In this document: positions 37,773 through 45,699 of the stretch, in pieces
Numbering within the stretch: position 1 is the stretch's first letter
How the letters are laid out: each line of letters begins with the position of its first letter
Source of the DNA: Gordonia jinghuaiqii
GTDB lineage: Bacteria; Actinomycetota; Actinomycetes; Mycobacteriales; Mycobacteriaceae
DNA: 64,000 nucleotides
Assembly (NCBI RefSeq): GCF_014041935.1
Contig: NZ_CP059491.1
Span: 2,418,001 to 2,482,000, forward strand
Direction of reading: 5' to 3'
The notes under the pieces: model-generated
What the model was told of the DNA's origin: nothing
Seen by the model: the letters and a program-made list of their open reading frames with translations, nothing else
The model's database searches: none
Program-made: the position numbers and the translations under genes

Positions 37773-39379
37773 GCGCGCCCACCGTGTCGCCCAGCGACCG
37801 CAAGCTCACCGAGGCCCAGACCTCGATGCTCGGACGCGCCACGATCGGCGACCAGCTGCGCCGGCTGGCCCGATCGCAGGGTTCGACGCCCGCGATCATC
37901 GCCTACGACGCCGACGGCGGCCGCACCTCGACGTCCTACGCCGATCTCGACCGGATGGCGAATCGTGTCGCGCACGTGCTGCTCGAGCTCGGCGTCGGCC
38001 GCGGGGATCGTGTCGCGGTGATGAGCCGGAACCGCGTCGAGAGTGTCGCCACCTACTACGGCGCACTCAAGATCGGTGCGGCGTACTCCGGGGTGAGCCC
38101 CATGTTCCGCGAGGGCGAGATCGCCCAGCAGCTGGGACATCTCGAGCCGACGGTGCTGGTCGTCGAACGGCAGCTGGCGACCCTGGCCGGTCCGATCGCC
38201 GACAGCCTCGGCATCTCGGTGCTGGTCGTCGGCGAGCCGGAGTCGAATACGTGGAACTCCTTCGAGGAGTCGGTCACCGCCGCCGACGACACCGAACCCG
38301 AGTGCGACGTCGACGAACACGACCTCGCGATGATCGTCTACACCAGTGGGACCGAGTCGACGCCCAAGGGCGTCGAGATCGCGCACCGCAACTATCTGAT
38401 CTCCACCGCGCCCGCCTACACCTGGGGTCTGCGCTGCCGCAACGACGACGTGTGGCTCTACGTCATGCCGTTCCACACCATCGCCGGGATCGGCTCGCTG
38501 ACCTCGCTGACGCTGCTGGGTGCCACGCTGGTGCTGCCCGCCGCGGTCGACCCGGCGACGTCGCTGCGGATGATCCGCGACGAGAAGATCTCGGTCCTGG
38601 CGCAGACACCGACGTTCTTCATCGCGCTGGCCAATCACCCCGACTTCGGGGCCGAATCGGTCGGTTCGGTGCGTCGTTGCCTGACCTACGGCGGTCAGGT
38701 CTCGCCGCATGCGGTCGACGCGTGGGCCGCGGCCACACCGGAATCGGTGTGGGGTACCTATTGGGGTCAGTCGGAGCTCACCCAGCTGGGCTCGGTCGGC
38801 TGGTTCCGGCGTCTCGAGGACGTACCCGGCCAGGACCCGACGTGGATCGGCAAGCCGGTGGGTCACCTCGAGGTCCGGGTCGTCGACGCCGACGGCAACG
38901 AGGCGGAGGAGGGCGAACTGTTGTGTCGCACACCGTCGGTCATGATCGGCTACCACAAAGACCCGGAACGTACCGCGCAGGTGCTCGACGGCGGTTGGGT
39001 CCACACCGGCGACATCGTCCGGATCGACGCCGAGGGCAACATGTTCTTCCGCGATCGACGCAAGGACATGATCAAGACCGGCGGGTTCAACGTGGCCTCG
39101 CAGGAGGTCGAGCGCGTACTGCAGGCACACCCCGACGTCGAACGTGCGGCAGTGGTGGGCCTGCCCGACCCGTACTGGTCGGAGGCGGTCACGGCCTTCG
39201 TCGTGTTACGCGAGGGTGCTTCGGTCACCGACGAGGAGATGCGTGAGTACTGCCGTACCGATCTGGCGTCGTACAAGGTGCCCAAGGCGGTCTACCTGGT
39301 CGAGGCGTTGCCGACCGATGCCCAGGGCAAACTGCTCAAGCGCGAGTTGAGGAAGGCGTATGGAACCGGTCAGGGCTGA
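37769..39379 (+). CDS. AMP-dependent acyl-CoA synthetase/ligase
   Basis: 536-residue adenylate-forming enzyme. The ATP P-loop reads MIVYTSGTESTPKGVEIAHRN. Other family motifs: YGGQVSPHAVDAW, SVWGTYWGQSEL, GGWVHTGDIVRIDAEGNMFF, DRRKDMIKTGGFNVASQEVE, and the C-terminal catalytic Lys in AQGKLLKREL. It converts a carboxylic acid to its CoA thioester. GTG 37769 overlaps the nitroreductase stop (GTGA), and the TetR gene overlaps its end by 20 bases. Confidence 0.92.
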   Translation: MSAPTVSPSDRKLTEAQTSMLGRATIGDQLRRLARSQGSTPAIIAYDADGGRTSTSYADLDRMANRVAHVLLELGVGRGDRVAVMSRNRVESVATYYGALKIGAAYSGVSPMFREGEIAQQLGHLEPTVLVVERQLATLAGPIADSLGISVLVVGEPESNTWNSFEESVTAADDTEPECDVDEHDLAMIVYTSGTESTPKGVEIAHRNYLISTAPAYTWGLRCRNDDVWLYVMPFHTIAGIGSLTSLTLLGATLVLPAAVDPATSLRMIRDEKISVLAQTPTFFIALANHPDFGAESVGSVRRCLTYGGQVSPHAVDAWAAATPESVWGTYWGQSELTQLGSVGWFRRLEDVPGQDPTWIGKPVGHLEVRVVDADGNEAEEGELLCRTPSVMIGYHKDPERTAQVLDGGWVHTGDIVRIDAEGNMFFRDRRKDMIKTGGFNVASQEVERVLQAHPDVERAAVVGLPDPYWSEAVTAFVVLREGASVTDEEMREYCRTDLASYKVPKAVYLVEALPTDAQGKLLKRELRKAYGTGQG

Positions 39380-40016
39380 GAACGGCACCGGCGGCGCCGC
39401 TGCGGCGCAGGGCTCCGAATCGTCGACGGTTCGAACCGACCGTCGGCGTACGCGGCGCGACGAGATCGTCGAGGCGGCCGCCCGGTACTTCGCCGACCAC
39501 GGGTACTCCAATGCCGGTATGCGCGACATCGCGCAGGCCGTCGGGATGCGGGGCGCGAGTCTCTACAACCACTTTCAGTCGAAAGAGGAGATCCTTTTCG
39601 CGATCGCGTTGCGGATGACCGAGGACCCGCAACAGGATCTGCTGCTCCTGGACGGGGAAGGTGGACCGGTCGAACGGTTGACGAGTCTGGTCGAGGCGCA
39701 TGTGCGCCGGCTCGCGCGGTACCGGGTGGAGCACCTGGTGGCGCTGCGGGAGCTGTCGGCGCTGACGCCGGAACACCGCCGCGCGGTGACCGACTACCGG
39801 AAGTACTACCAGCGACGCATCCGCGACGTGATCGATGCGGGTGCCCGCCTGGGGCTGTTCGAGGTGCGCGATCCGCACCGGTCGGCGATCGCCGTGCTGG
39901 ACCTGATGAACGGGATCAGTTGGTGGCTCAACGACTCTCACGACGTCGACCAGCTGGTCAGTGACTACGTCGACTTCACGATCGGCGGCGTCCTCCACCA
40001 TCGGCCGGTGTCGTGA
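39360..40016 (+). CDS. TetR/AcrR family transcriptional regulator
   Basis: 218 residues. A disordered ~30-residue start is followed by RRDEIVEAAARYFADHGYS and the helix-turn-helix MRDIAQAVGMRGASLYNHF. The ligand domain (YYQRRIRDVIDAGARLGLFEV) resembles KstR2/FadR-type regulators that sense acyl-CoAs. It lies inside the operon it is likely to control: two identical palindromes precede this operon and the divergent monooxygenase. The natural inducer is then probably the CoA ester made by the adjacent ligase (inference). Confidence 0.9.
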   Translation: MEPVRAENGTGGAAAAQGSESSTVRTDRRRTRRDEIVEAAARYFADHGYSNAGMRDIAQAVGMRGASLYNHFQSKEEILFAIALRMTEDPQQDLLLLDGEGGPVERLTSLVEAHVRRLARYRVEHLVALRELSALTPEHRRAVTDYRKYYQRRIRDVIDAGARLGLFEVRDPHRSAIAVLDLMNGISWWLNDSHDVDQLVSDYVDFTIGGVLHHRPVS

Positions 40017-41119
40017 GCGGTCCGCTCGCGGGCGTGCGGGTGGTGGAGATGCCGGGCCTGGGACCGACGCCGCACGCAGCGATGATGCTCGCCGATCTCG
40101 GCGCCGACGTCATCCGGATACGTCGACCGGGACCCGATCTGCCGGGTCCTGACGGGATCACCGATGCCGATGCGGGTCTGTACCGGTCCCGACGCAGCGT
40201 CGACGCCGACGTCAAGAATCCCGGCGACCTCGTTCGCATCCGCGAGATGATCACGCGGGCAGACATTCTCCTCGAGGGATTCCGTCCGGGCGTGATGGAA
40301 CGTCTCGGTCTCGGCCCGGAGATCTGCGACGCCGCACCGCAACTCATCTACGCACGGATGACGGGCTGGGGCCAGGACGGCGATCGCGCCATGAGCGCCG
40401 GCCATGACATCAACTACCTCGCCGTGACCGGCGTGCTGGAGGCGATGGGTCCGGCCGGTGCGCCACCGGTGCCGCCGCTGTCCCTGGTCGGTGACTTCGG
40501 CGGGGGATCGATGCTCCTGGTCGTCGGTGTTCTTGCCGCACTGCACGATCGCTCCCGCTCCGGGGTCGGCCAGGTCATCGACGCCGCGATGGTCGACGGG
40601 GCCGGGCTGCTGGCTCAGCTGCAGTGGTCGTGGAAAGCGGCCGGACGCTGGGTTTCCCGGTCCGAGGGCAATCTGCTCGACGGTTCCGCACCGTTCTATG
40701 CGACCTATCGATGCGCCGACGAGAAGTTCATCGCCGTCGGAGCGCTGGAAGAGAAGTTCTGGCAGAACCTGATCGACACACTCGATCTGGGTGACCTGCC
40801 GGATCGGTGGGACCGCGCCAACTGGCCGATCATCACCGCGGCGCTCGGCGCGCGGTTCGCGACGCGCACCCGTGAGGAGTGGCAGGAGGTGTTCGCCGGT
40901 GTCGACGCCTGCGTCACACCGGTACTCGATTTCGACGAAGCCGCCGCCGATCCGGTTGCGGTGCAACGCCGAAGCCATGTCCGCGTCGACGGCGCGATCC
41001 AGCCGGCACCCGCACCGCGCTTCTCTCGAAGCGCCTTGGGGACGCCGAGACCGTCGACGACGGCCGAACTCACACAGGTCCTCGACGACTGGTCGGTGAC
41101 CCTGGATTTCCGCAAGTAG
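40013..41119 (+). CDS. CaiB/BaiF CoA-transferase family (alpha-methylacyl-CoA racemase-like)
   Basis: 368 residues. VRVVEMPGLGPTPHAAMMLADLGADVIRI is typical of the family. SAGHDINYLAVTG and LVGDFGGGSM match the racemase active-site His and Asp segments, so it is closer to alpha-methylacyl-CoA racemases than to formyl-CoA transferases. This would racemise 2-methyl branched acyl-CoA before beta-oxidation, suggesting that the operon handles a methyl-branched or terpenoid/steroid-derived acid. GTG 40013 overlaps the TetR stop by 4 bases. Confidence 0.88.
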   Translation: MSGPLAGVRVVEMPGLGPTPHAAMMLADLGADVIRIRRPGPDLPGPDGITDADAGLYRSRRSVDADVKNPGDLVRIREMITRADILLEGFRPGVMERLGLGPEICDAAPQLIYARMTGWGQDGDRAMSAGHDINYLAVTGVLEAMGPAGAPPVPPLSLVGDFGGGSMLLVVGVLAALHDRSRSGVGQVIDAAMVDGAGLLAQLQWSWKAAGRWVSRSEGNLLDGSAPFYATYRCADEKFIAVGALEEKFWQNLIDTLDLGDLPDRWDRANWPIITAALGARFATRTREEWQEVFAGVDACVTPVLDFDEAAADPVAVQRRSHVRVDGAIQPAPAPRFSRSALGTPRPSTTAELTQVLDDWSVTLDFRK

Positions 41120-41138
41120 AGGGTGATGACCTGGCGAT

Positions 41139-41167
41139 TTGGTCGGTTGCGAAGCCCCGGGTAGCGT
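41139..41167 (+). promoter_or_regulatory. Promoter of initiator tRNA gene
   Basis: TTGGTC (41139-41144), 17-base spacer, TAGCGT (41162-41167), with the tRNA starting 13 bases after the -10. Confidence 0.5.
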
Positions 41168-41179
41168 TGCTGACTACGA

Positions 41180-41253
41180 CGCGGGGTGGAGCAGCTCGGT
41201 AGCTCGCTGGGCTCATAACCCAGAGGTCGCAGGTTCAAATCCTGTCCCCGCTA
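41180..41253 (+). tRNA. tRNA-fMet (CAU), initiator
   Basis: 74 bases with full cloverleaf. Anticodon loop CTCATAA sits on the initiator-specific stem with three consecutive G-C pairs (GGG/CCC). Position 1 is C opposite T at 72, an unpaired end typical of initiators. T loop TTCAAAT. CCA is not encoded. Confidence 0.95.
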
Positions 41254-41259
41254 CGAGAA

Positions 41260-41306
41260 GATGACCCGCTTCCCAGGTGACCAGATCACCGGGGGAGCGG
41301 GTCATC
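41260..41306. terminator. Terminator between tRNA-fMet and marR
   Basis: 11-bp stem GATGACCCGCT/AGCGGGTCATC (41260-41270 and 41296-41306) enclosing a second small hairpin (GGTGA/TCACC). It serves the tRNA and, reversed, the MarR gene. Confidence 0.75.
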
Positions 41307-41317
41307 TCATATCCGGA

Positions 41318-41833
41318 TCAGGCGTCGCCCACACTCTGTCTCATCGCGGTCAGCGCCTTGCGCAGACGCGTCACGTCGGTGGACGAACTGCCACGCATCC
41401 CGAAGTCGATGGCGGTGAGCGCGCGTGTGGCGGAGTCGACGGTGTCACGTCCCTTGGCCGTGATCGTCACGCATGTGGCCCGCCGGTCGGTCGGGTGAGG
41501 GCTGCGCCCGAGGAGCTTTCGTGCCTCGAGCCGGTCCGTCGCCAGTGTCGCGGTCGTGGCGTGCACCATCAGATTGCGTGCCAGGCTCGAGATGAGCCTG
41601 GTGCCGTGCTCGGACAGCTGAAGCGTCATGAGCAGTAGGTAGTCGGTCATGTTGAGACCGTGCTTCTTCAGCTCGGAGTCCACGGCGTCGGCCACGATGC
41701 GCTGATAACGCAGCAGGGATGTCAGCGCCAAGAAGCGTTGCTCATCGCCGTCGAGTGTCTGATGCTCCCAGTAGTGGCGCGCCCAGTCCACCGGGTCGGT
41801 GATGGTGTCCGGTGTGTTCTGCGTGCTCGTCAC
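41318..41833 (-). CDS. MarR family transcriptional regulator
   Basis: 171 residues. The winged-helix core spans NMTDYLLLMTLQLSEHGTRLISSLARNLMVHATTATLATDRLEARKLL in segments, with wing residues PTDRRATCVTITAKGR. The N-terminus carries DWARHYWEHQTLDGDEQRF, a helix seen in MarR proteins of degradation clusters. A near-perfect 20-base palindrome overlaps its promoter spacer (41901-41920), indicating self-repression. A second copy precedes the dehydrogenase gene. Confidence 0.88.
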   Translation of the reverse strand: MTSTQNTPDTITDPVDWARHYWEHQTLDGDEQRFLALTSLLRYQRIVADAVDSELKKHGLNMTDYLLLMTLQLSEHGTRLISSLARNLMVHATTATLATDRLEARKLLGRSPHPTDRRATCVTITAKGRDTVDSATRALTAIDFGMRGSSSTDVTRLRKALTAMRQSVGDA

Positions 41834-41900
41834 TTACGTGCCTCCTGTGGCATTGCCCCCTGGTCGACGGCCGAACCGCCTCCGCCGCCGATTGATACAT

Positions 41901-41920
41901 AAAGTCTAGTACTAGAGTTT
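41901..41920 (-). promoter_or_regulatory. MarR operator in the marR promoter
   Basis: AAAGTCTAGT-ACTAGAGTTT: 10-base half-sites complementary except for one G/G pair. On the minus strand it fills the 17-base spacer between TGTCAA (-35) and TATGTA (-10). Confidence 0.75.
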
Positions 41921-42130
41921 GACAGAAGTTCAGCAGAGTGCGGCGGTGAACCGCGTGGGAGCCGCCGCCCGGCCGGTTGGTGAGTGGAACGCGCATCGAG
42001 CACCGGAGCGACGGGCCCCGATGCTCGATGCGTGATCACAGACGGCGATCATGTCCGGTCTGTTCGGTGCACCGCCGCTGAGGTCGTGGCGGGGCACGTA
42101 CTGGTGTTGCGACGTGGGTGTGGGGTCGTC

Positions 42131-42546
42131 TCAGGCCAGGTAGTCGATCATCGCCTTGGTGTCCTTGTAGAAGACATCGATCTCGATGATCTGTTCGTTC
42201 TCGAACCGGTAGACCTCGACCATCGGAAGCGTCAGGGTCGCGTCGGCGCCCTCACGCTTGAAAGTGGCGACCTGACGGGTGATCACGTTGTTCTCGTCGA
42301 CGTCGAAGATGTCGATGTCGCTGACCGTCAGGTGCGCGAGCGAACTGATCTTGGTCATGAGGGCCCGTAGCCCTTCCTTGCCCTTCCACTCCCCGCCGTA
42401 AGGCAGCTCGTCTGCCTCCCGGACAACGATGTCGGGGTGGAACGGGTCCGACTGTCCCTCGACGCTCCTGTCGGTGAGATCACCTTTGATGCCGTCGTCG
42501 CGAGTCCGAGGGTGCCGCGGACGATCTGGGCTGCGCGTGATGCCAT
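42131..42546 (-). pseudogene. Frameshifted SnoaL-like (NTF2 fold) protein
   Basis: The start reads MASRAAQIVRGTLGLATTAS in one frame (42546 to about 42487). The rest (FHPDIVVREADELPYGGEW through FYKDTKAMIDYLA) is in another frame down to 42131, with no good start of its own. Together they give one SnoaL-like polypeptide, so a 1-base frameshift near 42487 has broken it. A sequencing error is the alternative. Next to a truncated P450, decay is plausible. Confidence 0.6.
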
Positions 42547-42612
42547 GTTCTTCAGTTCTCGTTGCGTGGGGTGAGCGAGAAAGTGGTGGTTCGGATGCGG
42601 TGGCCGTGCGCC

Positions 42613-43080
42613 TCAGGCGTTCTCGACGCGGTCGAAAGCAAGGCGCAGACGGTTGGGGGCCTGCACCGCTCCGGCCTGGTAGATCGGTCCGGCGTCGGGG
42701 CCGGCGGGTCGGACATTGGTCACGCGACTCAGCAGTTCGTCGAAGGCGATGTCGATCTGCATTCGAGCGAAGGTGGCACCGAGGCACCGGTGGGTCCCGT
42801 GCCCGAAGGCGAGGTGGCTCTTGCCTTTCCGGTCGAAGTCGAGAATGTCCGCACCGGGGAAGTGCTGCGAGTCCCGATTGGCCGAGGCGTACATGAGCAT
42901 GAGGATGTCGCCCTTGCTCAGCGCCTGGTCGCCGAGCACCGCGTCGCGGGTGACGATGCGCCGGAGAGCGAGCACCGGTGACTGGTGGCGCAACAACTCA
43001 TCGAGATCGTTCTTGACCCAGTTCTTCTGCCGCAGGCGGTTCTCCAGCTCCGGGTCACGGGCCAGCGTGCCGGCCCGCGA
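42613..43080 (-). pseudogene. Cytochrome P450 C-terminal fragment
   Basis: About 155 residues of a ~400-residue P450. It keeps the K-helix ExxR (DELLRHQSP), LMLMYASANRD and the haem loop HLAFGHGTHRCLGATFARM with the Cys ligand, and ends normally at AFDRVENA. The N-terminal ~60% including the I-helix is missing. P450 similarity stops around LARDPELENRL (near 43078); further upstream the minus frame stays open but lies antisense to another gene fragment. Confidence 0.75.
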
Positions 43081-43084
43081 GCTG

Positions 43085-43315
43085 AGCAAGACCAACTTCA
43101 TCAAGGCACTGCACACCGATCCGGGCTGGACCCCGTTGTTCGCCACCTGTGCGGGCGTCGTCGTCAATGTCGGCTCGCCGCTGAGTCACGCGGCGATCGT
43201 CAGCCGCGAGCTGGGTATACCGGCCGTTCTGGCGGTCGAGCAGGCGACAAAGCGGATCAAATCGGGAATGCTCCTGACCGTCGACGGTACGACCGGAACG
43301 GTGACTGTGCACTGA
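43085..43315 (+). pseudogene. PEP-utilising enzyme mobile-domain fragment
   Basis: The frame reads HTDPGWTPLFATCAGVVVN, GSPLSHAAIVSRELGIPAVL and GMLLTVDGTTGTVTVH. This is the C-terminal end of the phosphohistidine swivelling domain of PEP synthase/pyruvate phosphate dikinase-type enzymes, with the phospho-acceptor His in LSHAAIV. The rest of the enzyme (several hundred residues) is absent upstream, where the sequence becomes the antisense P450 fragment. It is followed 15 bases later by a strong terminator, as an intact gene would be. Confidence 0.75.
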
Positions 43316-43330
43316 TCATGTTGCACCGCA

Positions 43331-43374
43331 ATGCAATCGGCTCCGCTTCCTTCCGGAGGCGGAGCCGATTGCAT
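43331..43374 (+). terminator. Terminator after the PEP-enzyme fragment
   Basis: 16-bp perfect stem (ATGCAATCGGCTCCGC at 43331-43346, complement 43359-43374) with a 12-base loop. Confidence 0.85.
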
Positions 43375-43432
43375 GGTGGCGGTCGGGGTTGCGAATACCG
43401 GCGAGTCGATGCCTCCCGGGCAAGTTAGTCTA

Positions 43433-43461
43433 TTGACAAATACTCTAGTACAAGACAATCT
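43433..43461 (+). promoter_or_regulatory. Promoter with MarR-type operator, dehydrogenase operon
   Basis: TTGACA (43433-43438), a 17-base spacer and CAATCT (43456-43461). The spacer contains ACTCTAGTACAAGA, 13 of 14 bases identical to the marR operator read on the minus strand (ACTCTAGTACTAGA). Confidence 0.7.
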
Positions 43462-43528
43462 GAAATTGTTGCACGCACGGCCTCGGAATCTCAGCGAGGT
43501 CCCCGAGTGGCGCCCGCCCACGTGGCGG

Positions 43529-44617
43529 TTGAGGATCGGAGTCGACATTTCCACGATCACGGACAGCACCGACACCACGGCAGAACCTGCCGGTACTCGG
43601 CAAACTGTCGCATTGATCCCTCGTCCCGGTGTTGTCGATCTCGTCGACATCGTCGAACCCGATGCGGCGCCGGGGGAGGTCACCGTGGCGATAGACCTCT
43701 GCGGGGTCTGTGCCACCGAGGTGCGGGCCTACCTCTCCGGAGGCGGGCACGGGCCGATGCTGTGCGGTCACGAGTGGACCGGTCGCCTGGTCGCGGTCGG
43801 CGGGGCCGGTGCGGGCCTGACGGTCGGACAGCGGGTGGTGGTGGGCGTGCCCGACCCGTGCGGCGAGTGCGCGGCGTGCCGGGCCGGGCGGCCCGACTTC
43901 TGTTCCTTCGTCATGTCCGTGGCCCGGGGCCGCGACCGACGACCTGAGCAGCCGCACGGCGGATTCGCCCGCCTCCTGACAGTGCCCGCCTATCGGGTCG
44001 TGCCCGTCCCCGATGGTGTTTCCGAGGTGGCAGCAGCGCTGGTGGAGCCCGCCGCGGTGGCGTGGCATGCAGTCCGTCGCGGCGCGATCACCGCGGGAGA
44101 ACGGGTGCTGGTAGTGGGTGCCGGCCCCATCGGGCTGCTCGTGCTCCAGTGCGCACGGGCGATCGGAGCGGTCGACGTCCCGGTCGTCGAGCTGTCCGAG
44201 GCGCGCAGGAAGGCGGCGAAATTATCCGGCGCTCAACATGTCTCGGAGTCCACCACCGACCTTGTCGATGAGTACGACGTCGTCGTCGACTGCACCGGAG
44301 ATCCGGACACGATCGATCAGTCACTCGGTGTCCTGTGTCAGGGCGGCCGGGTGGTGCTGGTCAGCGATGCGGGTTCGGCGACCATCGCCCCCCGGATGTG
44401 GCTGGCGAAGGAGGCGTCCATGATCGCTGCCGCAGGCTATACGCGAGCGGAGATCGTCGAGACCCTCGACCTGATCGCAGCCGGCCGCATCCAACCGGAA
44501 AAGCTGCACACCCGCACGGTCGGCCTGGGCTCGCTGTCGATCGGCCTGGAGGACCTGGCGGCGAGTGACACGACCGACATCAAGATCATGCTCGACCCGA
44601 GGATCAAGGAGAACTGA
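43529..44617 (+). CDS. Zinc-dependent alcohol dehydrogenase family protein
   Basis: About 362 residues of a medium-chain dehydrogenase. Catalytic zinc region CGVCATEVRAY and CGHEWTGR; structural zinc Cys set PCGECAACRAGRPDFC; NAD(P) loop VLVVGAGPIGLLVLQCA near residue 190. It oxidises an alcohol or reduces a carbonyl. The start is uncertain: no ATG or GTG lies in frame near the expected N-terminus, TTG 43529 is the best after the promoter at 43433-43461, and the frame stays open back to 43331. It overlaps the LLM gene by one base. Confidence 0.8.
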   Translation: MRIGVDISTITDSTDTTAEPAGTRQTVALIPRPGVVDLVDIVEPDAAPGEVTVAIDLCGVCATEVRAYLSGGGHGPMLCGHEWTGRLVAVGGAGAGLTVGQRVVVGVPDPCGECAACRAGRPDFCSFVMSVARGRDRRPEQPHGGFARLLTVPAYRVVPVPDGVSEVAAALVEPAAVAWHAVRRGAITAGERVLVVGAGPIGLLVLQCARAIGAVDVPVVELSEARRKAAKLSGAQHVSESTTDLVDEYDVVVDCTGDPDTIDQSLGVLCQGGRVVLVSDAGSATIAPRMWLAKEASMIAAAGYTRAEIVETLDLIAAGRIQPEKLHTRTVGLGSLSIGLEDLAASDTTDIKIMLDPRIKEN

Positions 44618-45627
44618 TGAAGATCGGACTGCGCTACGACATGCGTGCGCCGGATCTCGGACCGGGATCGCCGAGTCCCGGCGATTTGTACAAGGCAGCC
44701 GTAGAGCAGTGCGTCTGGGCGGACGAGAAGGGTTTCGACACCGTCTATCTGGCCGAACACCACGGGGCCGAGGACAACTACTGTCCGTCGCCGATGATCC
44801 TGGCAGCTGCGATCGCGGGTGCCACCGAGCAGATCGAACTGCATTTCTCGGCGCTGTGCATCACGATGCACGACCCACTGCGGCTGGCCGAGGACCTCGC
44901 CGTCCTGGACCTCATCGCGGGACCCGGCCGGGTCCTGATCACCGCGGGCATCGGTTACCGGCCACAGGAGTTCGAGATGTTCGGGGTCGATTTCGCCAAC
45001 CGGGGCAAGGTCTTCGAAGAGAAGCTGGAGGTGCTGCGGACCGCCTGGCGTGGCGAGGAATTCGATCATCGCGGTACTCGCGTCCGGGTGACGCCCCAGC
45101 CGGGAACCCCCGGCGGGCCGACCATCTACATCGGTGGGAACGCGAAACCGTCGGCGCGCCGCGCGGCTCGTATGGGCCTGGGATATCGGCCTGCCACCGA
45201 AGAGCTTTACCGCTTCTACGCCGAGGAATGCGTCGAGCACGGTCATCCTGAACCCGAGCCCTTTCCCCGGCACGGCCCGGCGTTCGTCTACGTGGCCGAG
45301 GATCCGGAGGCCGCGTTGGTGGAGGTGGCTCCGCACGTGATCCACGCCAGCAACATGTATGCGTCGTGGGCGGGTGAGCGAACCAACGCCACCAAGAACG
45401 GATACTGGCGGGAGAAGAGCGATCTCGACTCGATCCGGAACGACCCCTCGATGTGGATTCTGAGCCCGGAGGAGGCGGTCCAGAGGCTGTCCGAGCTCGA
45501 TGACTCCTACGAGTTACGGTTGCATCCACTCCTCGGCGGTCTACCCCCCGAGATGTCCTGGCGCAGTTTGGATTTGCTGGCGGACAAGGTCCTGCCGCGG
45601 GTTCGCACCGCACAACCGGTGAGCTGA
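44617..45627 (+). CDS. LLM class flavin-dependent oxidoreductase
   Basis: 336-residue luciferase-like TIM-barrel enzyme using reduced FMN/F420. Seen: EKGFDTVYLAEHHGAEDNYCPSP, HDPLRLAEDLAVLDLIAGPGRVL, GIGYRPQEFEMFGVDFANRG and PTIYIGGNAKPSARRAA. The EHHG segment is typical of flavin monooxygenases of this class. The ATG overlaps the dehydrogenase TGA (TGATG), so it belongs to the MarR-controlled operon. Substrate unknown. Confidence 0.88.
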   Translation: MKIGLRYDMRAPDLGPGSPSPGDLYKAAVEQCVWADEKGFDTVYLAEHHGAEDNYCPSPMILAAAIAGATEQIELHFSALCITMHDPLRLAEDLAVLDLIAGPGRVLITAGIGYRPQEFEMFGVDFANRGKVFEEKLEVLRTAWRGEEFDHRGTRVRVTPQPGTPGGPTIYIGGNAKPSARRAARMGLGYRPATEELYRFYAEECVEHGHPEPEPFPRHGPAFVYVAEDPEAALVEVAPHVIHASNMYASWAGERTNATKNGYWREKSDLDSIRNDPSMWILSPEEAVQRLSELDDSYELRLHPLLGGLPPEMSWRSLDLLADKVLPRVRTAQPVS

Positions 45628-45644
45628 CCTCGCGGACCCGACGA

Positions 45645-45679
45645 TTCGCCCCGGCAGGAGAGTTTCCTGCCGGGGCGAA
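45645..45679. terminator. Bidirectional terminator
   Basis: 15-bp perfect stem (TTCGCCCCGGCAGGA and complement, 45645-45659 and 45665-45679) with a 5-base loop, between the convergent LLM and flavoreductase genes. Confidence 0.88.
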
Positions 45680-45699
45680 CTGTTGTTGACGGGTCGGCC

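Noticed and set aside
43080..43167. Extension of the P450 frame to an upstream ATG at 43167
   Set aside because: The frame is open but the sequence lies antisense to the PEP-enzyme fragment and does not read like the P450 I-helix region.
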